Numbered from the stretch's first letter, positions 35,552 to 44,973 are shown. The stretch: DNA of 64,000 nt from Pseudomonas cichorii (GCF_018343775.1 NZ_CP074349.1:5632001-5696000), one strand, 5' to 3'. Numbers and translations are program-made. The notes: a model not told the origin generated them from the letters alone.

Positions 35552-37066
35552 TTACCCCAGAAACAGCTTGTACGCCGGATTCTGGCTCTCGTCCCAATAC
35601 GGATAGCCAATCTCGTCCAGCGCTGCGCCCACCAGATGCCGCTCTTCTTCCGGCACCACCAGCCCGGCCACCACCCGGCCATCGGCGGCGCCGTGGTTGC
35701 GGTAGTGGAACATCGAGATGGTCCAGCGCCCGCCCAGCTTGTTAAGGAAGTTGAACAGCGCACCCGGCCGTTCCGGAAACTCGAAACGCAGCACCACTTC
35801 ATCGCTGACCCGCTCGGCATGCCCGCCGACCATATGGCGGATATGCAGCTTGGCCAGTTCGTTGTCGGTCAGGTCCAGCACCGGGAACCCTTGCTCCGTC
35901 AGGCTTGAAATCAAGGCGCTGCGCGGGTCGTTGTCCGGGTGGGTCTGCACGCCGACGAAGATATGAGCCTCGCGGTCGGTGTGGTAGCGGTAGTTGAATT
36001 CGGTGATCTGGCGCTTGCCGATGGCCTGGCAGAACGCCTTGAAGCTGCCGGGCTGCTCGGGGATGGTCACGGCAATGATGGCTTCGCGACCTTCACCCAG
36101 CTCGGCACGCTCAGCCACATGGCGCAGGCGGTCAAAGTTGACGTTGGCGCCGGAGTCGATGGCCACCAGGGTCTGGCCGCTGATGCCACGTTGCTCTACA
36201 TACTTCTTGATCCCCGCCACGCCCAGCGCACCGGCCGGTTCGGTGATAGAGCGGGTGTCGTCGTAGATGTCCTTGATGGCTGCGCAGATTTCGTCGGTGC
36301 TGACGGTGATGACTTCATCGACGTAGTGACGGCAGACTTCAAAGGTGTGATGGCCGATCTGCGCCACTGCCACGCCATCGGCAAACAGCCCGACCTGATT
36401 CAACACTACCCGCTCACCCGCCGCCATGGCGGCTTGCAGGCAGTTGGAGTCGTCGGGTTCGACACCGATGACCTTGATGTCCGGACGCAGGTATTTGACG
36501 TAGGCCGCGATACCCGCAATCAGGCCGCCACCGCCCACCGGGACGAAAATGGCATCCAGTTGGCCCGGTTGCTGGCGCAGGATTTCCATGGCCACCGTGC
36601 CTTGTCCGGCAATGGTGTCAGGGTCATCGTAAGGATGGATGTAAACAAAACCTTGCTCGTCCACCAGCTTGAGGGAGTAAGCCAGGGCTTCTGGAAAGGA
36701 GTCGCCATGCAGCACCACCTGAGCGCCACGGGAGCGCACACCCTCGACCTTGATCTCGGGCGTGGTCTTGGGCATGACGATGGTCGCCTTGATGCCCAAG
36801 ACTTTCGCCGCCAACGCCAGGCCTTGCGCATGGTTGCCTGCCGAAGCCGTCACCACGCCACGCGCCAGTTCTTCAGGGCTCAGTTGCGCCAGCTTGTTGT
36901 AGGCCCCGCGAATCTTGAAGGAGAACACCGGTTGCAGGTCTTCGCGCTTGAGCAATATCTGGTTTGCCAGACGCTCGGAAAGCTGGCGGGCGCCCTGCAG
37001 CGGGGTTTCGACAGCGACGTCATAGACGCGGGAAGTGAGGATTTTCTTGACGTACTGTTCGAGCAT
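35552..37066 (-). CDS. ilvA: threonine ammonia-lyase, biosynthetic
   Basis: IlvA deaminates threonine to 2-oxobutyrate, the committed step of isoleucine synthesis. It has 504 residues from ATG 37066 (MLEQYVKKILTSRVYDVAVE). The PLP lysine is in FSFKIRGAYNKLAQL (about residue 50-60), and the phosphate-binding loop is VPVGGGGLIAGIA. Two C-terminal ACT-like regulatory domains follow (EGREAIIAVTIPEQPGSFKA and VVLRFEFPERPGALFNFLNK), so feedback by isoleucine and valine is expected. It diverges from rpiA across 144 bases. Confidence 0.96.
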   Translation of the reverse strand: MLEQYVKKILTSRVYDVAVETPLQGARQLSERLANQILLKREDLQPVFSFKIRGAYNKLAQLSPEELARGVVTASAGNHAQGLALAAKVLGIKATIVMPKTTPEIKVEGVRSRGAQVVLHGDSFPEALAYSLKLVDEQGFVYIHPYDDPDTIAGQGTVAMEILRQQPGQLDAIFVPVGGGGLIAGIAAYVKYLRPDIKVIGVEPDDSNCLQAAMAAGERVVLNQVGLFADGVAVAQIGHHTFEVCRHYVDEVITVSTDEICAAIKDIYDDTRSITEPAGALGVAGIKKYVEQRGISGQTLVAIDSGANVNFDRLRHVAERAELGEGREAIIAVTIPEQPGSFKAFCQAIGKRQITEFNYRYHTDREAHIFVGVQTHPDNDPRSALISSLTEQGFPVLDLTDNELAKLHIRHMVGGHAERVSDEVVLRFEFPERPGALFNFLNKLGGRWTISMFHYRNHGAADGRVVAGLVVPEEERHLVGAALDEIGYPYWDESQNPAYKLFLG

Positions 37067-37210
37067 CGGGGCGATATCACTGGCGAAGGGAGCAAGGCCG
37101 AGAAGTCTACTCTGCACTCCGATGAACGACCATACGAATGACGGGGCTTTGCGGCGCAGTCATCGCTATAATGCGGCCCCTTTTTGCACCTTTGGCACCG
37201 TGGAGCCCGC

Positions 37211-37882
37211 ATGACTCAGGATCAACTCAAACAGGCCGTGGCTCAAGCCGCTGTCGATTTCATTCTTCCCAAGATCGACGACAAGAGCATCATCGGTGTG
37301 GGCACCGGCTCCACGGCCAACTGCTTCATCGATGCGCTGGCCAGGCACAAGGCCTCCTTCGATGGCGCGGTAGCCAGCTCCGAAGCCACGGCAGCCCGCC
37401 TCAAGAGCCATGGTATTCCGGTCTATGAACTCAATACGGTCAGCGATCTGGAGTTCTACATCGACGGCGCCGATGAAAGCGACGAGCACCTGAACCTGAT
37501 CAAGGGCGGCGGCGCTGCGCTGACTCGCGAGAAGATCGTGGCCGCCGTGGCCAAGACCTTCATCTGCATCGCCGATGGCAGCAAGCTGGTGCCGGTGCTG
37601 GGCGCATTCCCGCTGCCGGTCGAAGTCATCCCGATGGCGCGCAGCCATGTTGCACGCCAACTGGTCAAGCTGGGCGGCGACCCGGTCTATCGTGAAGGCG
37701 TATTGACCGACAACGGCAATATCATTCTCGACGTACACAACATGAGCATCACCAACCCGGTGGAGCTGGAAACGCAGATCAACGCCATCGTGGGCGTGGT
37801 CACCAACGGCCTGTTCGCGGCTCGCGGTGCAGACCTGCTGTTGCTGGGTACCACCGAAGGCGTGAAAACCCTGACCCGCTAA
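37211..37882 (+). CDS. rpiA: ribose-5-phosphate isomerase A
   Basis: RpiA interconverts ribose 5-phosphate and ribulose 5-phosphate. The 223-residue protein has the family motifs [36 protein letters not shown] and [20 protein letters not shown]. The acidic pair and lysine of the active site are included in these. ATG 37211 is chosen; nine additional in-frame codons upstream are not conserved. It ends at a strong hairpin shared with the convergent SdiA-regulated-like gene. Confidence 0.96.
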   Translation: MTQDQLKQAVAQAAVDFILPKIDDKSIIGVGTGSTANCFIDALARHKASFDGAVASSEATAARLKSHGIPVYELNTVSDLEFYIDGADESDEHLNLIKGGGAALTREKIVAAVAKTFICIADGSKLVPVLGAFPLPVEVIPMARSHVARQLVKLGGDPVYREGVLTDNGNIILDVHNMSITNPVELETQINAIVGVVTNGLFAARGADLLLLGTTEGVKTLTR

Positions 37883-37896
37883 GCCGCGGTCAGTGT

Positions 37897-37926
37897 GGCC
37901 AGAGCTCCCGTCGCGGGACTCTGGCC
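37897..37926. terminator. hairpin between convergent rpiA and the SdiA-regulated-like gene
   Basis: GGCCAGAG pairs with CTCTGGCC, and inside it TCCCG pairs with CGGGA around a three-base loop, with one bulged base. There is no long T run, so it may act with other signals. Confidence 0.55.
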
Positions 37927-37936
37927 TGAACCAGTC

Positions 37937-38830
37937 TTATGGCTTGCGAAACTTGTAGAACAGGTTCGGCTCGCTCACCACGTAGAGCGTCCCCTCTTCA
38001 TCCAGGGTAAAACCCTCGGCCTGCGGCACATCCTTGCTCAAACCCAGCTTGCCCTTTTTCAAGGAAGCGCTGGCAATCGGGCGACCTTCGTCATTGAGTT
38101 CCAGAATCTTTTTCGACTCATCGGACATGAGCAGCAAGTGGCCCGTCGGGGCATCGAAGTACAGGCTGGACATGTCGCGCACAAACAGGCCTGCATCGCG
38201 TTTTCTGTCGAAAATGACGCCAAGGCTGTTACTGCTCTGGGGGAAACCGCGTATTTCGACGATCTGCACCGGCTCGCTTTCCTTGGCGATAAACAGCCGC
38301 TGGCCCTTGATATCGTAGGCCAGGCCTTCAAAGCCCTTGTTGCGCCCCACGTCGATGCTCAATGTCAGTTGCACGGCATCGGCGGCATCGAGGGTCTGGG
38401 TGTTGTCGTCGACATGAACCTTGAGCAAACGCTGCTGACGCTCGTCGCTGATCACGTAAACGCCAGGGCTGATGTACTCGATGGCTTCCGAATCGCCGAA
38501 ACCGTTCAAGGGAATACGTCGCAGGATACGACCATCGAGGCTCAGCTCGACCATTTCGTTCTTCTGGTTGGTCACCGTGAACAGGCTTTTGCGATCCGGG
38601 TCGTAACTCAGGGCCGAGACATCATCCTCAAGCCCTTCGATCACCTGCCCTTCGATCTCGACCTTATAGCGATCAAGGCCGACAGTCTGTTGCGAATCCG
38701 ATTGCCAGAGCATCTGCCAGGCAAACGAAGCGCGCTTCACGAAGCGATACTCCCGATCCGCAAAAAACAGCAATGCAGCCAGCGCAATCATCAACGAAAA
38801 CAACAGGGCAGATCGGATAGGGAGACGCAT
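37937..38830 (-). CDS. SdiA-regulated domain protein, copy 1
   Basis: This 297-residue protein has an N-terminal membrane anchor (SALLFSLMIALAALLFF) and an exported beta-propeller-like domain typical of the SdiA-regulated family (PF06977). It carries the repeated strands DDVSALSYDPDRKSLFTVTN, NKGFEGLAYDIKGQRLFIAK and AEGFTLDEEGTLYVVSEPNL. The last motif resembles calcium-binding or ligand loops of YjiK-type proteins. The function is unknown; E. coli YjiK is the reference member. It is followed upstream by a paralogue in the same orientation 87 bases away. ATG 38830 is preferred over a TTG one codon earlier. Confidence 0.85.
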   Translation of the reverse strand: MRLPIRSALLFSLMIALAALLFFADREYRFVKRASFAWQMLWQSDSQQTVGLDRYKVEIEGQVIEGLEDDVSALSYDPDRKSLFTVTNQKNEMVELSLDGRILRRIPLNGFGDSEAIEYISPGVYVISDERQQRLLKVHVDDNTQTLDAADAVQLTLSIDVGRNKGFEGLAYDIKGQRLFIAKESEPVQIVEIRGFPQSSNSLGVIFDRKRDAGLFVRDMSSLYFDAPTGHLLLMSDESKKILELNDEGRPIASASLKKGKLGLSKDVPQAEGFTLDEEGTLYVVSEPNLFYKFRKP

Positions 38831-38917
38831 CAAGGCAACTCAAATATTAATCGGGCAGCATGAATATCACGGGAATCTGAATTCATGCTTAATAGCGCAA
38901 TGCCATTTCACGCTTCA

Positions 38918-39835
38918 CTATTTGCGAAACGAATAAAACAGGTTCGGCTCGCTGACCATATACAACGTCCCCTCCTCGTCCAGCGCCACACCTTCTGCCC
39001 TCGGAATAGTGTCTTTCAAGCCGTTCATGCCACCCAGCAGGGTCATGAAGCTGACTTGCTGTCCGTTTTCGTCAATTTCCAGCAACAGGTGTGAGTCGGC
39101 AGAAAGCACCAGCGTATGCCCGGTGCGAGGGTCGATACTCAATGAAGAAAGGTTGCGCACGTCCAGCGAGATACTGGTGACTTTTTGCTTCTCGCCCTTC
39201 AAGACGTCACTGCCATCACTCTTCCATGTAAACAAGGCAGGTGGACGCTCTTCACCCAGCAATATCTGCTGACGGACCGGGTCCCAGGCCACGCCTTCAA
39301 AACCCTTGTTCTGGTTCTTTGAAGGACCCAGGTCGTATTTCGGGAAATCGGCCATGTTCAGCGTCGTGGTCTCGGCGGTCACCTTGACGATGCTCAGTAC
39401 ATGCTGGCGTTCGTCGGTAATTCCGATCAGGCCGTCATTCAGGACGGCAATACCCTCGGGGTTGCTCCAGCCCACCAGAGGGATCTTGCGCACTACATCG
39501 CCCTTGAGGGTCAGCTCTACCAGGAACGGATGCTTGCCCATGACCGAGAACAATGTCTTGGTCACCGGGTTGTAAGACAGATCGGAGGCTTCGTCCTTCT
39601 CCATGCCAGGCAATGGCTTGGCATCGATCTCTACCTTGTAGTCCGGGAGCCAGATGCTGGCGCTGCGGGACGCCTTGCTCTGGAAGCCTTCTTTGACCCA
39701 TAGCAATGCACGATCATCCCAGTGCATCACAAACGCCAGGGCATATCCCATGACCAGAACCAGTAGCAACCATGCATACCAACGCATGCCCAACAGACGG
39801 AAACGGCTATTTTGAGACGCGGGAAGCCTGGCCAT
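38918..39835 (-). CDS. SdiA-regulated domain protein, copy 2
   Basis: This 305-residue paralogue of the adjacent gene has the same plan: a short basic N-terminus, one membrane anchor (WYAWLLLVLVMGYALAFVM), then a propeller-like domain with DEASDLSYNPVTKTLFSVMG, NKGFEGVAWDPVRQQILLGE and AEGVALDEEGTLYMVSEPNL. The shared C-terminal motif (EEGTLYxVSEPNLFY) shows the two arose by tandem duplication. Differences are concentrated in the N-terminal anchor and the middle strands. The function is unknown. Confidence 0.85.
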   Translation of the reverse strand: MARLPASQNSRFRLLGMRWYAWLLLVLVMGYALAFVMHWDDRALLWVKEGFQSKASRSASIWLPDYKVEIDAKPLPGMEKDEASDLSYNPVTKTLFSVMGKHPFLVELTLKGDVVRKIPLVGWSNPEGIAVLNDGLIGITDERQHVLSIVKVTAETTTLNMADFPKYDLGPSKNQNKGFEGVAWDPVRQQILLGEERPPALFTWKSDGSDVLKGEKQKVTSISLDVRNLSSLSIDPRTGHTLVLSADSHLLLEIDENGQQVSFMTLLGGMNGLKDTIPRAEGVALDEEGTLYMVSEPNLFYSFRK

Positions 39836-40001
39836 TCATGAATTCCTGAGCTGATATAACGCAACCATAACCTAAAGCCCTCGGATGAGAGGCAGCCGGA
39901 TTATCCAGATCAAGTGTGAAAAAAACGCCAATTGATGCTGCCAAGTCGGTTCAGTGTCTGTGGGGGGTAGCTTGCTGGCGACAGGGCCACAAGACAGAGC
40001 C

Positions 40002-40031
40002 AAAAAAAAAGCCCGAGAGGTCATCTCAGGC
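40002..40031 (-). terminator. Rho-independent terminator of the FAH-family gene
   Basis: On the minus strand GCCTGAGA and TCTCGGGC pair around TGACC (one G-T pair) and run straight into nine T residues. It lies 27 bases beyond the stop codon of the minus-strand gene ending at 40058. Confidence 0.85.
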
Positions 40032-40057
40032 GCTTTTCAAAAGCAGCAACCGGGCGT

Positions 40058-40723
40058 TTAACGAACGACGCTCTCAAAGCGGTTCTGGCCGGTCAACTCA
40101 AGCACGATTTCGTCACCGGCCTCGAACGGCCCGACGCCTGCCGGGGTGCCAGTCATGATGATGTCACCGGCCTGCAACGAGAAGTTGGCGGCCATGTGCT
40201 GGATCATCGGCACGATCGGGTTAAGCATCAGGCTGCTGTTGCCGTCCTGCACGACCTTGCCGTTGATGGTCAGGCGAATGCCGATATCGGTCAGGTCCGG
40301 ATAGGTTTCAGCGGGCACGAAAGGTGCGATGACCGCAGCGCCGTCGAAGCACTTGGCCAGCTCCCATGGCAGACCTTTCTCGCGCAGACGCGACTGCACG
40401 TCACGCAAGGTCAGGTCCAGGCCCGGAGCGAAGCCGCTGATGGCGTCGAGCACTTCTTCACGGGAGGGGTTCTTGCTCAGCGGCTTGCCGATCAGTACGA
40501 CGATTTCGGCTTCGTAATGCACAGAACCACGGTCTGCCGGAATGCTGAAGCCGCCTTCCAGAGCGACCACGGAACTGCCGGGTTTCATGAACAGCAACGG
40601 CTCGGTCGGGACCGGGTTGCCCAGTTCCTTGGCGTGCTCTGCATAGTTACGACCGATACAGACCACCTTGCCCAGCGGGAAGTGGATGTTCGTTCCATCG
40701 ACATATTTGTGCTGGTAGCTCAT
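40058..40723 (-). CDS. fumarylacetoacetate hydrolase family protein
   Basis: This 221-residue cytoplasmic enzyme has the FAH fold. The N-terminal KVVCIGRNYAEHAKELGN, the metal-binding VHYEAEIVVLIGKP with its glutamates, the aspartate in KCFDGAAVIAPF, and the GDIIMTGTPAGVGPFEAGDE segment are characteristic. Short members of this family act as acylpyruvate hydrolases or oxaloacetate decarboxylases (FAHD1-like). The precise substrate is not clear. It is followed in the same direction from the D-2-hydroxyglutarate dehydrogenase gene by 54 bases, so both may share a transcript. Confidence 0.9.
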   Translation of the reverse strand: MSYQHKYVDGTNIHFPLGKVVCIGRNYAEHAKELGNPVPTEPLLFMKPGSSVVALEGGFSIPADRGSVHYEAEIVVLIGKPLSKNPSREEVLDAISGFAPGLDLTLRDVQSRLREKGLPWELAKCFDGAAVIAPFVPAETYPDLTDIGIRLTINGKVVQDGNSSLMLNPIVPMIQHMAANFSLQAGDIIMTGTPAGVGPFEAGDEIVLELTGQNRFESVVR

Positions 40724-40777
40724 GACGTCTCCTGGGTCTGATAATTCTGGCTTCGTTGAATAAGGTATGTCGGCTGA

Positions 40778-42172
40778 TCAAACAGCAAATATCTTGCCCG
40801 GGTTCATGATGCCGTTAGGGTCGAAGACCGCTTTCAGCGCTTTCATGTATTCGATTTCGGCAGGTGAGCGACTGTACGTCAGATAGTCGCGTTTGGTCAT
40901 CCCCACACCGTGCTCGGCAGAAATCGAGCCGTTGTATTTCTCCACCGTCTCGAACACCCATTTGTTGACCTTGGCGCAGGTCCGGAAGAACGCTTCCTTG
41001 TCCAGATTCTCGGGCTTGAGGATGTTCAGGTGCAGGTTGCCATCGCCGATATGGCCGTACCAGAGCACTTCGAAGTCAGGATAGTGCTCGGCAACGATGG
41101 CATCGATCTCGCCCAGAAAGGCCGGAACCTTTGAAACCGTGACCGAAATATCGTTCTTGTAGGGCGTGAAGTGGGAGATGGTTTCGGAAATGTATTCGCG
41201 CAGCTTCCACAGGTTCTGCAACTGCTGCTCGCTCTGGCTCATCACGCCATCGAGCACCCAGCCCTGCTCGACACAATGCTCGAAGAGCGCCAGGGCATCA
41301 TTGGCCACCTCTTCGGTGGTCGCCTCGAATTCCAGCAGTACATAAAACGGGCACGGCGTGTCGAATGGCGAAGGCACGTCGCCACGGGCCATGACCCGGG
41401 CAAACGACTTGTCGGAGAAGAACTCGAATGCCGTCAGGTCCAGCTTGCCGTGAAAAGCGTGCAGCACAGGCATGATCGAATTGAAGTCGGTGGTGCCCAG
41501 CACCATGGCGGTAAGGTTGCGGGGCGCACGATCAAGGCGCATGGTGGCCTCGACTACAAAGCCCAGCGTGCCTTCAGCGCCGATGAACAGCTGGCGCATG
41601 TCGTAGCCGGTGGCGTTCTTGATCAGGTCCTTGTTCAGTTCCAGCAGGTCGCCTTTACCGGTGACGACCTTGAGGCCCGCGACCCAGTTGCGGGTCATTC
41701 CATAGCGAATGACCTTGATTCCGCCGGCATTGGTGCCGATATTGCCGCCAATCTGGCTTGAACCCGAGGAAGCGAAGTCCACTGGATAATAGAGGCCGCT
41801 CTCTTGCGCCGCGGCCTGCAACTGCCGGGTAATCACACCGGGCTGACAGACGGCTGTGCGCTCGGTGAGGTTGAGTTCCAGAATCCGGTTCATGTAGTCG
41901 AACGAAACCACCACTTCGCCATTGGCAGCCACAGCGGCGGCAGAAAGCCCTGTCCGCCCGCCCGAAGGCACCAGCGCCACCAGACGCTCGTTGGCCCAGC
42001 GCACGATGGCCTGGACCTGCTCGATGGTCTTGGGAAACACGACAGCCGTGGGGGCGGGGGTGAATTGCTTGGTCCAGTCCTTGCCGTAAGCCTCAAGCGA
42101 ACCGGCGTCGGTCAGTACCTTGCCTGGTTCGACCAGGGTCTTGAGCTCATCAATCAAAGCGGGATTGGTCAT
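40778..42172 (-). CDS. D-2-hydroxyglutarate dehydrogenase, FAD-linked
   Basis: This 464-residue flavoprotein is of the VAO/GlcD type. The FAD-binding domain shows LVALVPSGGRTGLSAAAVA and SSGSSQIGGNIGTNAGGIKV (cut as SQIGGNIGTNAGGIKV), and the C-terminal cap has the metal and active-site motifs YGHIGDGNLHLN and GSISAEHGVGMTKRDYL. The best match is D-2-hydroxyglutarate dehydrogenase of Pseudomonas, where oxidation of D-2-hydroxyglutarate made by SerA pulls serine synthesis forward. The divergent position next to serA supports this over a glycolate or D-lactate dehydrogenase. ATG 42172 is chosen; ten codons upstream are not conserved. Confidence 0.88.
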   Translation of the reverse strand: MTNPALIDELKTLVEPGKVLTDAGSLEAYGKDWTKQFTPAPTAVVFPKTIEQVQAIVRWANERLVALVPSGGRTGLSAAAVAANGEVVVSFDYMNRILELNLTERTAVCQPGVITRQLQAAAQESGLYYPVDFASSGSSQIGGNIGTNAGGIKVIRYGMTRNWVAGLKVVTGKGDLLELNKDLIKNATGYDMRQLFIGAEGTLGFVVEATMRLDRAPRNLTAMVLGTTDFNSIMPVLHAFHGKLDLTAFEFFSDKSFARVMARGDVPSPFDTPCPFYVLLEFEATTEEVANDALALFEHCVEQGWVLDGVMSQSEQQLQNLWKLREYISETISHFTPYKNDISVTVSKVPAFLGEIDAIVAEHYPDFEVLWYGHIGDGNLHLNILKPENLDKEAFFRTCAKVNKWVFETVEKYNGSISAEHGVGMTKRDYLTYSRSPAEIEYMKALKAVFDPNGIMNPGKIFAV

Positions 42173-42333
42173 GGACGCAACTCTCGAACAATTCATGGGC
42201 ATCCTGAGAACGGTTCACGTTCGGGAATGGGGTTTCGCGGGGTGCTTATGCTAGCATACGCCCCCCGCGAATCGTGCCCATGGCCGATCCGGCCCCCTCC
42301 TGCCATTTTTCTCCGGGACACAGGTTTACGCAG

Positions 42334-43563
42334 ATGAGCAAGACTTCCCTCGACAAGAGCAAGATCAAGTTCCTTCTTCTCGAAGGCGTCCACCAATCCG
42401 CCGTTGACGTCCTGAAGGCCGCCGGCTACACCAGCATCGAGTACCACACCAAGTCTCTGCCGGAAGCCGAGCTGAAGGAAAAGATTGCCGACGCCCATTT
42501 CATCGGTATCCGCTCACGCACCCAACTGACTGAAGAGCTGTTCGATTGCGCCAAGAAACTGGTTGCGGTCGGCTGCTTCTGCATCGGCACCAACCAGGTC
42601 GACCTGGACGCAGCACGTGAGCGCGGCATTGCAGTGTTCAACGCCCCGTACTCCAACACCCGCTCCGTCGCCGAGCTGGTTCTGGCCGAGGCCATCCTGC
42701 TGCTGCGCGGCATCCCGGAGAAGAACGCTTCCTGCCACCGTGGCGGCTGGATCAAGAGCGCGGCCAACTCCTTCGAGATCCGCGGCAAGAAACTGGGCAT
42801 CATCGGCTACGGCTCGATCGGTACTCAGCTGTCGGTTCTGGCTGAAGGCCTGGGCATGCAGGTCTACTTCTACGACACCCTGACCAAGCTGCCGCTGGGC
42901 AACGCCACTCAGGTTGCCAGCCTGACCGAGCTGCTGGGCATGTCCGACATCGTGACCCTGCACGTTCCGGAAACCGCTGAAACCCAGTGGATGATCGGCG
43001 AGAAAGAAATCCGTGCCATGAAAAAGGGCAGCATCCTGATCAACGCCGCTCGCGGTACTGTGGTCGAGCTGGATGCCCTGGCAGACGCGATCAAGGACAA
43101 GCACCTGATCGGCGCGGCCATCGACGTGTTCCCGGTGGAGCCTCGCTCCAACGACGACATCTTTGAAAGCCCGCTGCGCGGCCTGGACAACGTGATCCTG
43201 ACCCCGCACATCGGTGGTTCCACTGCCGAAGCCCAGGCCAACATCGGTCTGGAAGTTGCGGAAAAGCTGGTCAAGTACAGCGACAACGGTACGTCGGTTT
43301 CCTCCGTCAACTTCCCGGAAGTGGCCTTGCCTGCTCACCCTGGCAAGCACCGCCTGTTGCACATCCACGAAAACATTCCGGGCGTGCTGAGCGAAATCAA
43401 CAAGGTGTTCGCGGAAAACGGCATCAACATTTCCGGCCAGTTCCTGCAGACCAACGAGAAAGTCGGCTACGTGGTAATCGACGTAGACGCCGATTACTCG
43501 GACCTGGCGCAAGAGAAGCTGCAACAGGTCAAAGGCACCATCCGTAGCCGCGTTCTGTTCTGA
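42334..43563 (+). CDS. serA: D-3-phosphoglycerate dehydrogenase
   Basis: SerA oxidises 3-phosphoglycerate in the first step of serine synthesis and can reduce 2-oxoglutarate to D-2-hydroxyglutarate. The 409-residue form matches E. coli SerA. The nucleotide-binding loop is LGIIGYGSIGTQLSVLAEG, catalytic residues lie in NAARGTVVELDAL and in LTPHIGGSTAEAQ, and the C-terminal ACT domain begins near RLLHIHENIPGVLSEI and should bind serine. ATG 42334 is preferred over an upstream in-frame ATG at 42274 that would add a non-conserved tail. Confidence 0.97.
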   Translation: MSKTSLDKSKIKFLLLEGVHQSAVDVLKAAGYTSIEYHTKSLPEAELKEKIADAHFIGIRSRTQLTEELFDCAKKLVAVGCFCIGTNQVDLDAARERGIAVFNAPYSNTRSVAELVLAEAILLLRGIPEKNASCHRGGWIKSAANSFEIRGKKLGIIGYGSIGTQLSVLAEGLGMQVYFYDTLTKLPLGNATQVASLTELLGMSDIVTLHVPETAETQWMIGEKEIRAMKKGSILINAARGTVVELDALADAIKDKHLIGAAIDVFPVEPRSNDDIFESPLRGLDNVILTPHIGGSTAEAQANIGLEVAEKLVKYSDNGTSVSSVNFPEVALPAHPGKHRLLHIHENIPGVLSEINKVFAENGINISGQFLQTNEKVGYVVIDVDADYSDLAQEKLQQVKGTIRSRVLF

Positions 43564-43578
43564 TAGCAGCCTGACCCG

Positions 43579-43629
43579 GTAGGGGCGAATTCATTCGCGA
43601 AGCCATTTCGCGGATAAATCCGCTCCTAC
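43579..43629. repeat. REP pair between serA and the DUF4399 gene
   Basis: GTAGGGGCGAATTCATTCGC (43579 onward) faces GCGGATAAATCCGCTCCTAC (43610-43629). The two halves are different variants of the family and inverted, lying between convergent genes. Confidence 0.8.
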
Positions 43630-44063
43630 TTCACATTGATCGTGATCTTCTTCGACTCGACCGTCGGGTTCAGCGGGATATGCGATTTGTCGCCCACCAG
43701 CAACTGGAGGGTGTGGCTGCCCGGTGGCAGGCTCAGCACGGTTTCGGTCTGCCCCTTGCCGAAATGGCGAATATTGTCAGTGGTCGGTAGCGGAACATTC
43801 GCTGCGGGCTCATCCTTCACATCGATCAGCAAATGATGATGGCCGGTTTCAGGGATATCGACCCCTGCCGGTGCAACACCCATTCCCTTGAGACCAAACT
43901 GCACCTTGAACGGCGACGTCACGGTTTCTCCGTCCTTGGGCGAGATGATGTACGCCTCTGCGCCCTCGGGCGAAGCGGTACGCGGGATATCGGCCGCATG
44001 AATCAGGGTCGACGTTGCCAGCAACAGACCAGCGAGGGCAGTTCTGGAAAATAGGGATGTCAT
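43626..44063 (-). CDS. DUF4399 domain periplasmic protein
   Basis: This 145-residue protein has a Sec signal peptide (about residues 1-23, ALAGLLLATSTLIHA). The DUF4399 domain is recognised by AYIISPKDGETVTSPFKVQF, GVAPAGVDIPETGHHHLLID and PPGSHTLQLLVGDKSHIP. Histidines in GHHHL could bind metal, but this is inference. No function is established. Its stop codon lies inside the REP pair, within the last bases of the repeat. Confidence 0.88.
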   Translation of the reverse strand: MTSLFSRTALAGLLLATSTLIHAADIPRTASPEGAEAYIISPKDGETVTSPFKVQFGLKGMGVAPAGVDIPETGHHHLLIDVKDEPAANVPLPTTDNIRHFGKGQTETVLSLPPGSHTLQLLVGDKSHIPLNPTVESKKITINVK

Positions 44064-44195
44064 GATCGCTCCGCACGTTTGTGAGACTACCTATCGGACC
44101 TGAACCCATGGCCTTCGGTTCAGCACAGTCCTTTACGATAGACCTCTACCCCGGAGAACGGGGTTCATGACACAGATTTCATGAAGCGGGCAGGC

Positions 44196-44840
44196 TCACA
44201 GGAACGGTTCGTTGCCCCGACGCCGGAACCAGCCGGTCAGGGAAAGCCGGTCGCGGGTGGCAGGCAGCACTTCATGGGGTATATCGCCGGACAGGAACAC
44301 CACCAGACAACCGCCTGTAGGCTGGACGTCGTAGGTCACGTCCCCTTTCAGGTACATGCGCAACTGCCCGCCATGCTCGGGCAGCCAGGCCTGATTCAGA
44401 TAAAGCACCGCCGACACCATGCGTTTGTCGTCATCGCGAAAGCGGTCCACATGCTTGAGGTAAAACGCCCCTGGCGGGTAAAGGGCGAAGTGGCTTTCAT
44501 AATCTTCCAGCCCCAGGAACAGGCCGCGATTGAGGGCCAGGCGCAAGCTGTCCATCAACACCAGATAACGGTCGCTGCACTCGGCCTGCCCGGCTTCAAG
44601 CCACTGGATATGATCGCCGCGAATACCTTCGCGTACTTCCTGCGCAAGCCCGCGCCCCACACCGGCAGGCTCGAGTTCACCCTCGGCGGCACGTCGATGG
44701 CACTCTTGTGCCAGTTCGCGGGTCAGACCTTCGGGCAGGAATATATTCTGCTGCGACCAACCATTGGCGGCCAGGTCGTCGACGATTCGAAGCAGGAGGG
44801 GGTGATCGGGAGATATGCGCATGGCGTGCATAGTATCCAT
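44196..44840 (-). CDS. 2OG-Fe(II) oxygenase (PiuC/SM-20-like)
   Basis: This protein of about 214 residues is of the prolyl-4-hydroxylase-like dioxygenase family. The iron triad is HVDRFRDDD (His and Asp) and the later histidine in GDIPHEVLPATRDR, and the 2-oxoglutarate arginine is in RLSLTGWFRR. The middle strand LVVFLSGDIPHEV and HFALYPPGAFYLKHVDRF are diagnostic. The substrate is unknown; related proteins modify protein side chains. The start is uncertain between ATG 44840, 44831 and 44822; the longest conserved region begins at MRISPDHPLL (44822). Confidence 0.82.
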   Translation of the reverse strand: MDTMHAMRISPDHPLLLRIVDDLAANGWSQQNIFLPEGLTRELAQECHRRAAEGELEPAGVGRGLAQEVREGIRGDHIQWLEAGQAECSDRYLVLMDSLRLALNRGLFLGLEDYESHFALYPPGAFYLKHVDRFRDDDKRMVSAVLYLNQAWLPEHGGQLRMYLKGDVTYDVQPTGGCLVVFLSGDIPHEVLPATRDRLSLTGWFRRRGNEPFL

Positions 44841-44973
44841 AAGCCCCCGAATTCGACAGAGGTGTGTATACAGCACGGTCATGTGCGGGTGTTTTCATGC
44901 AGCAAGGGCAGTCATAACTCGACAAATCCCCGTCAACACCCCGAGAATAGCGACCTGCCGACAGGAGTCCCGA

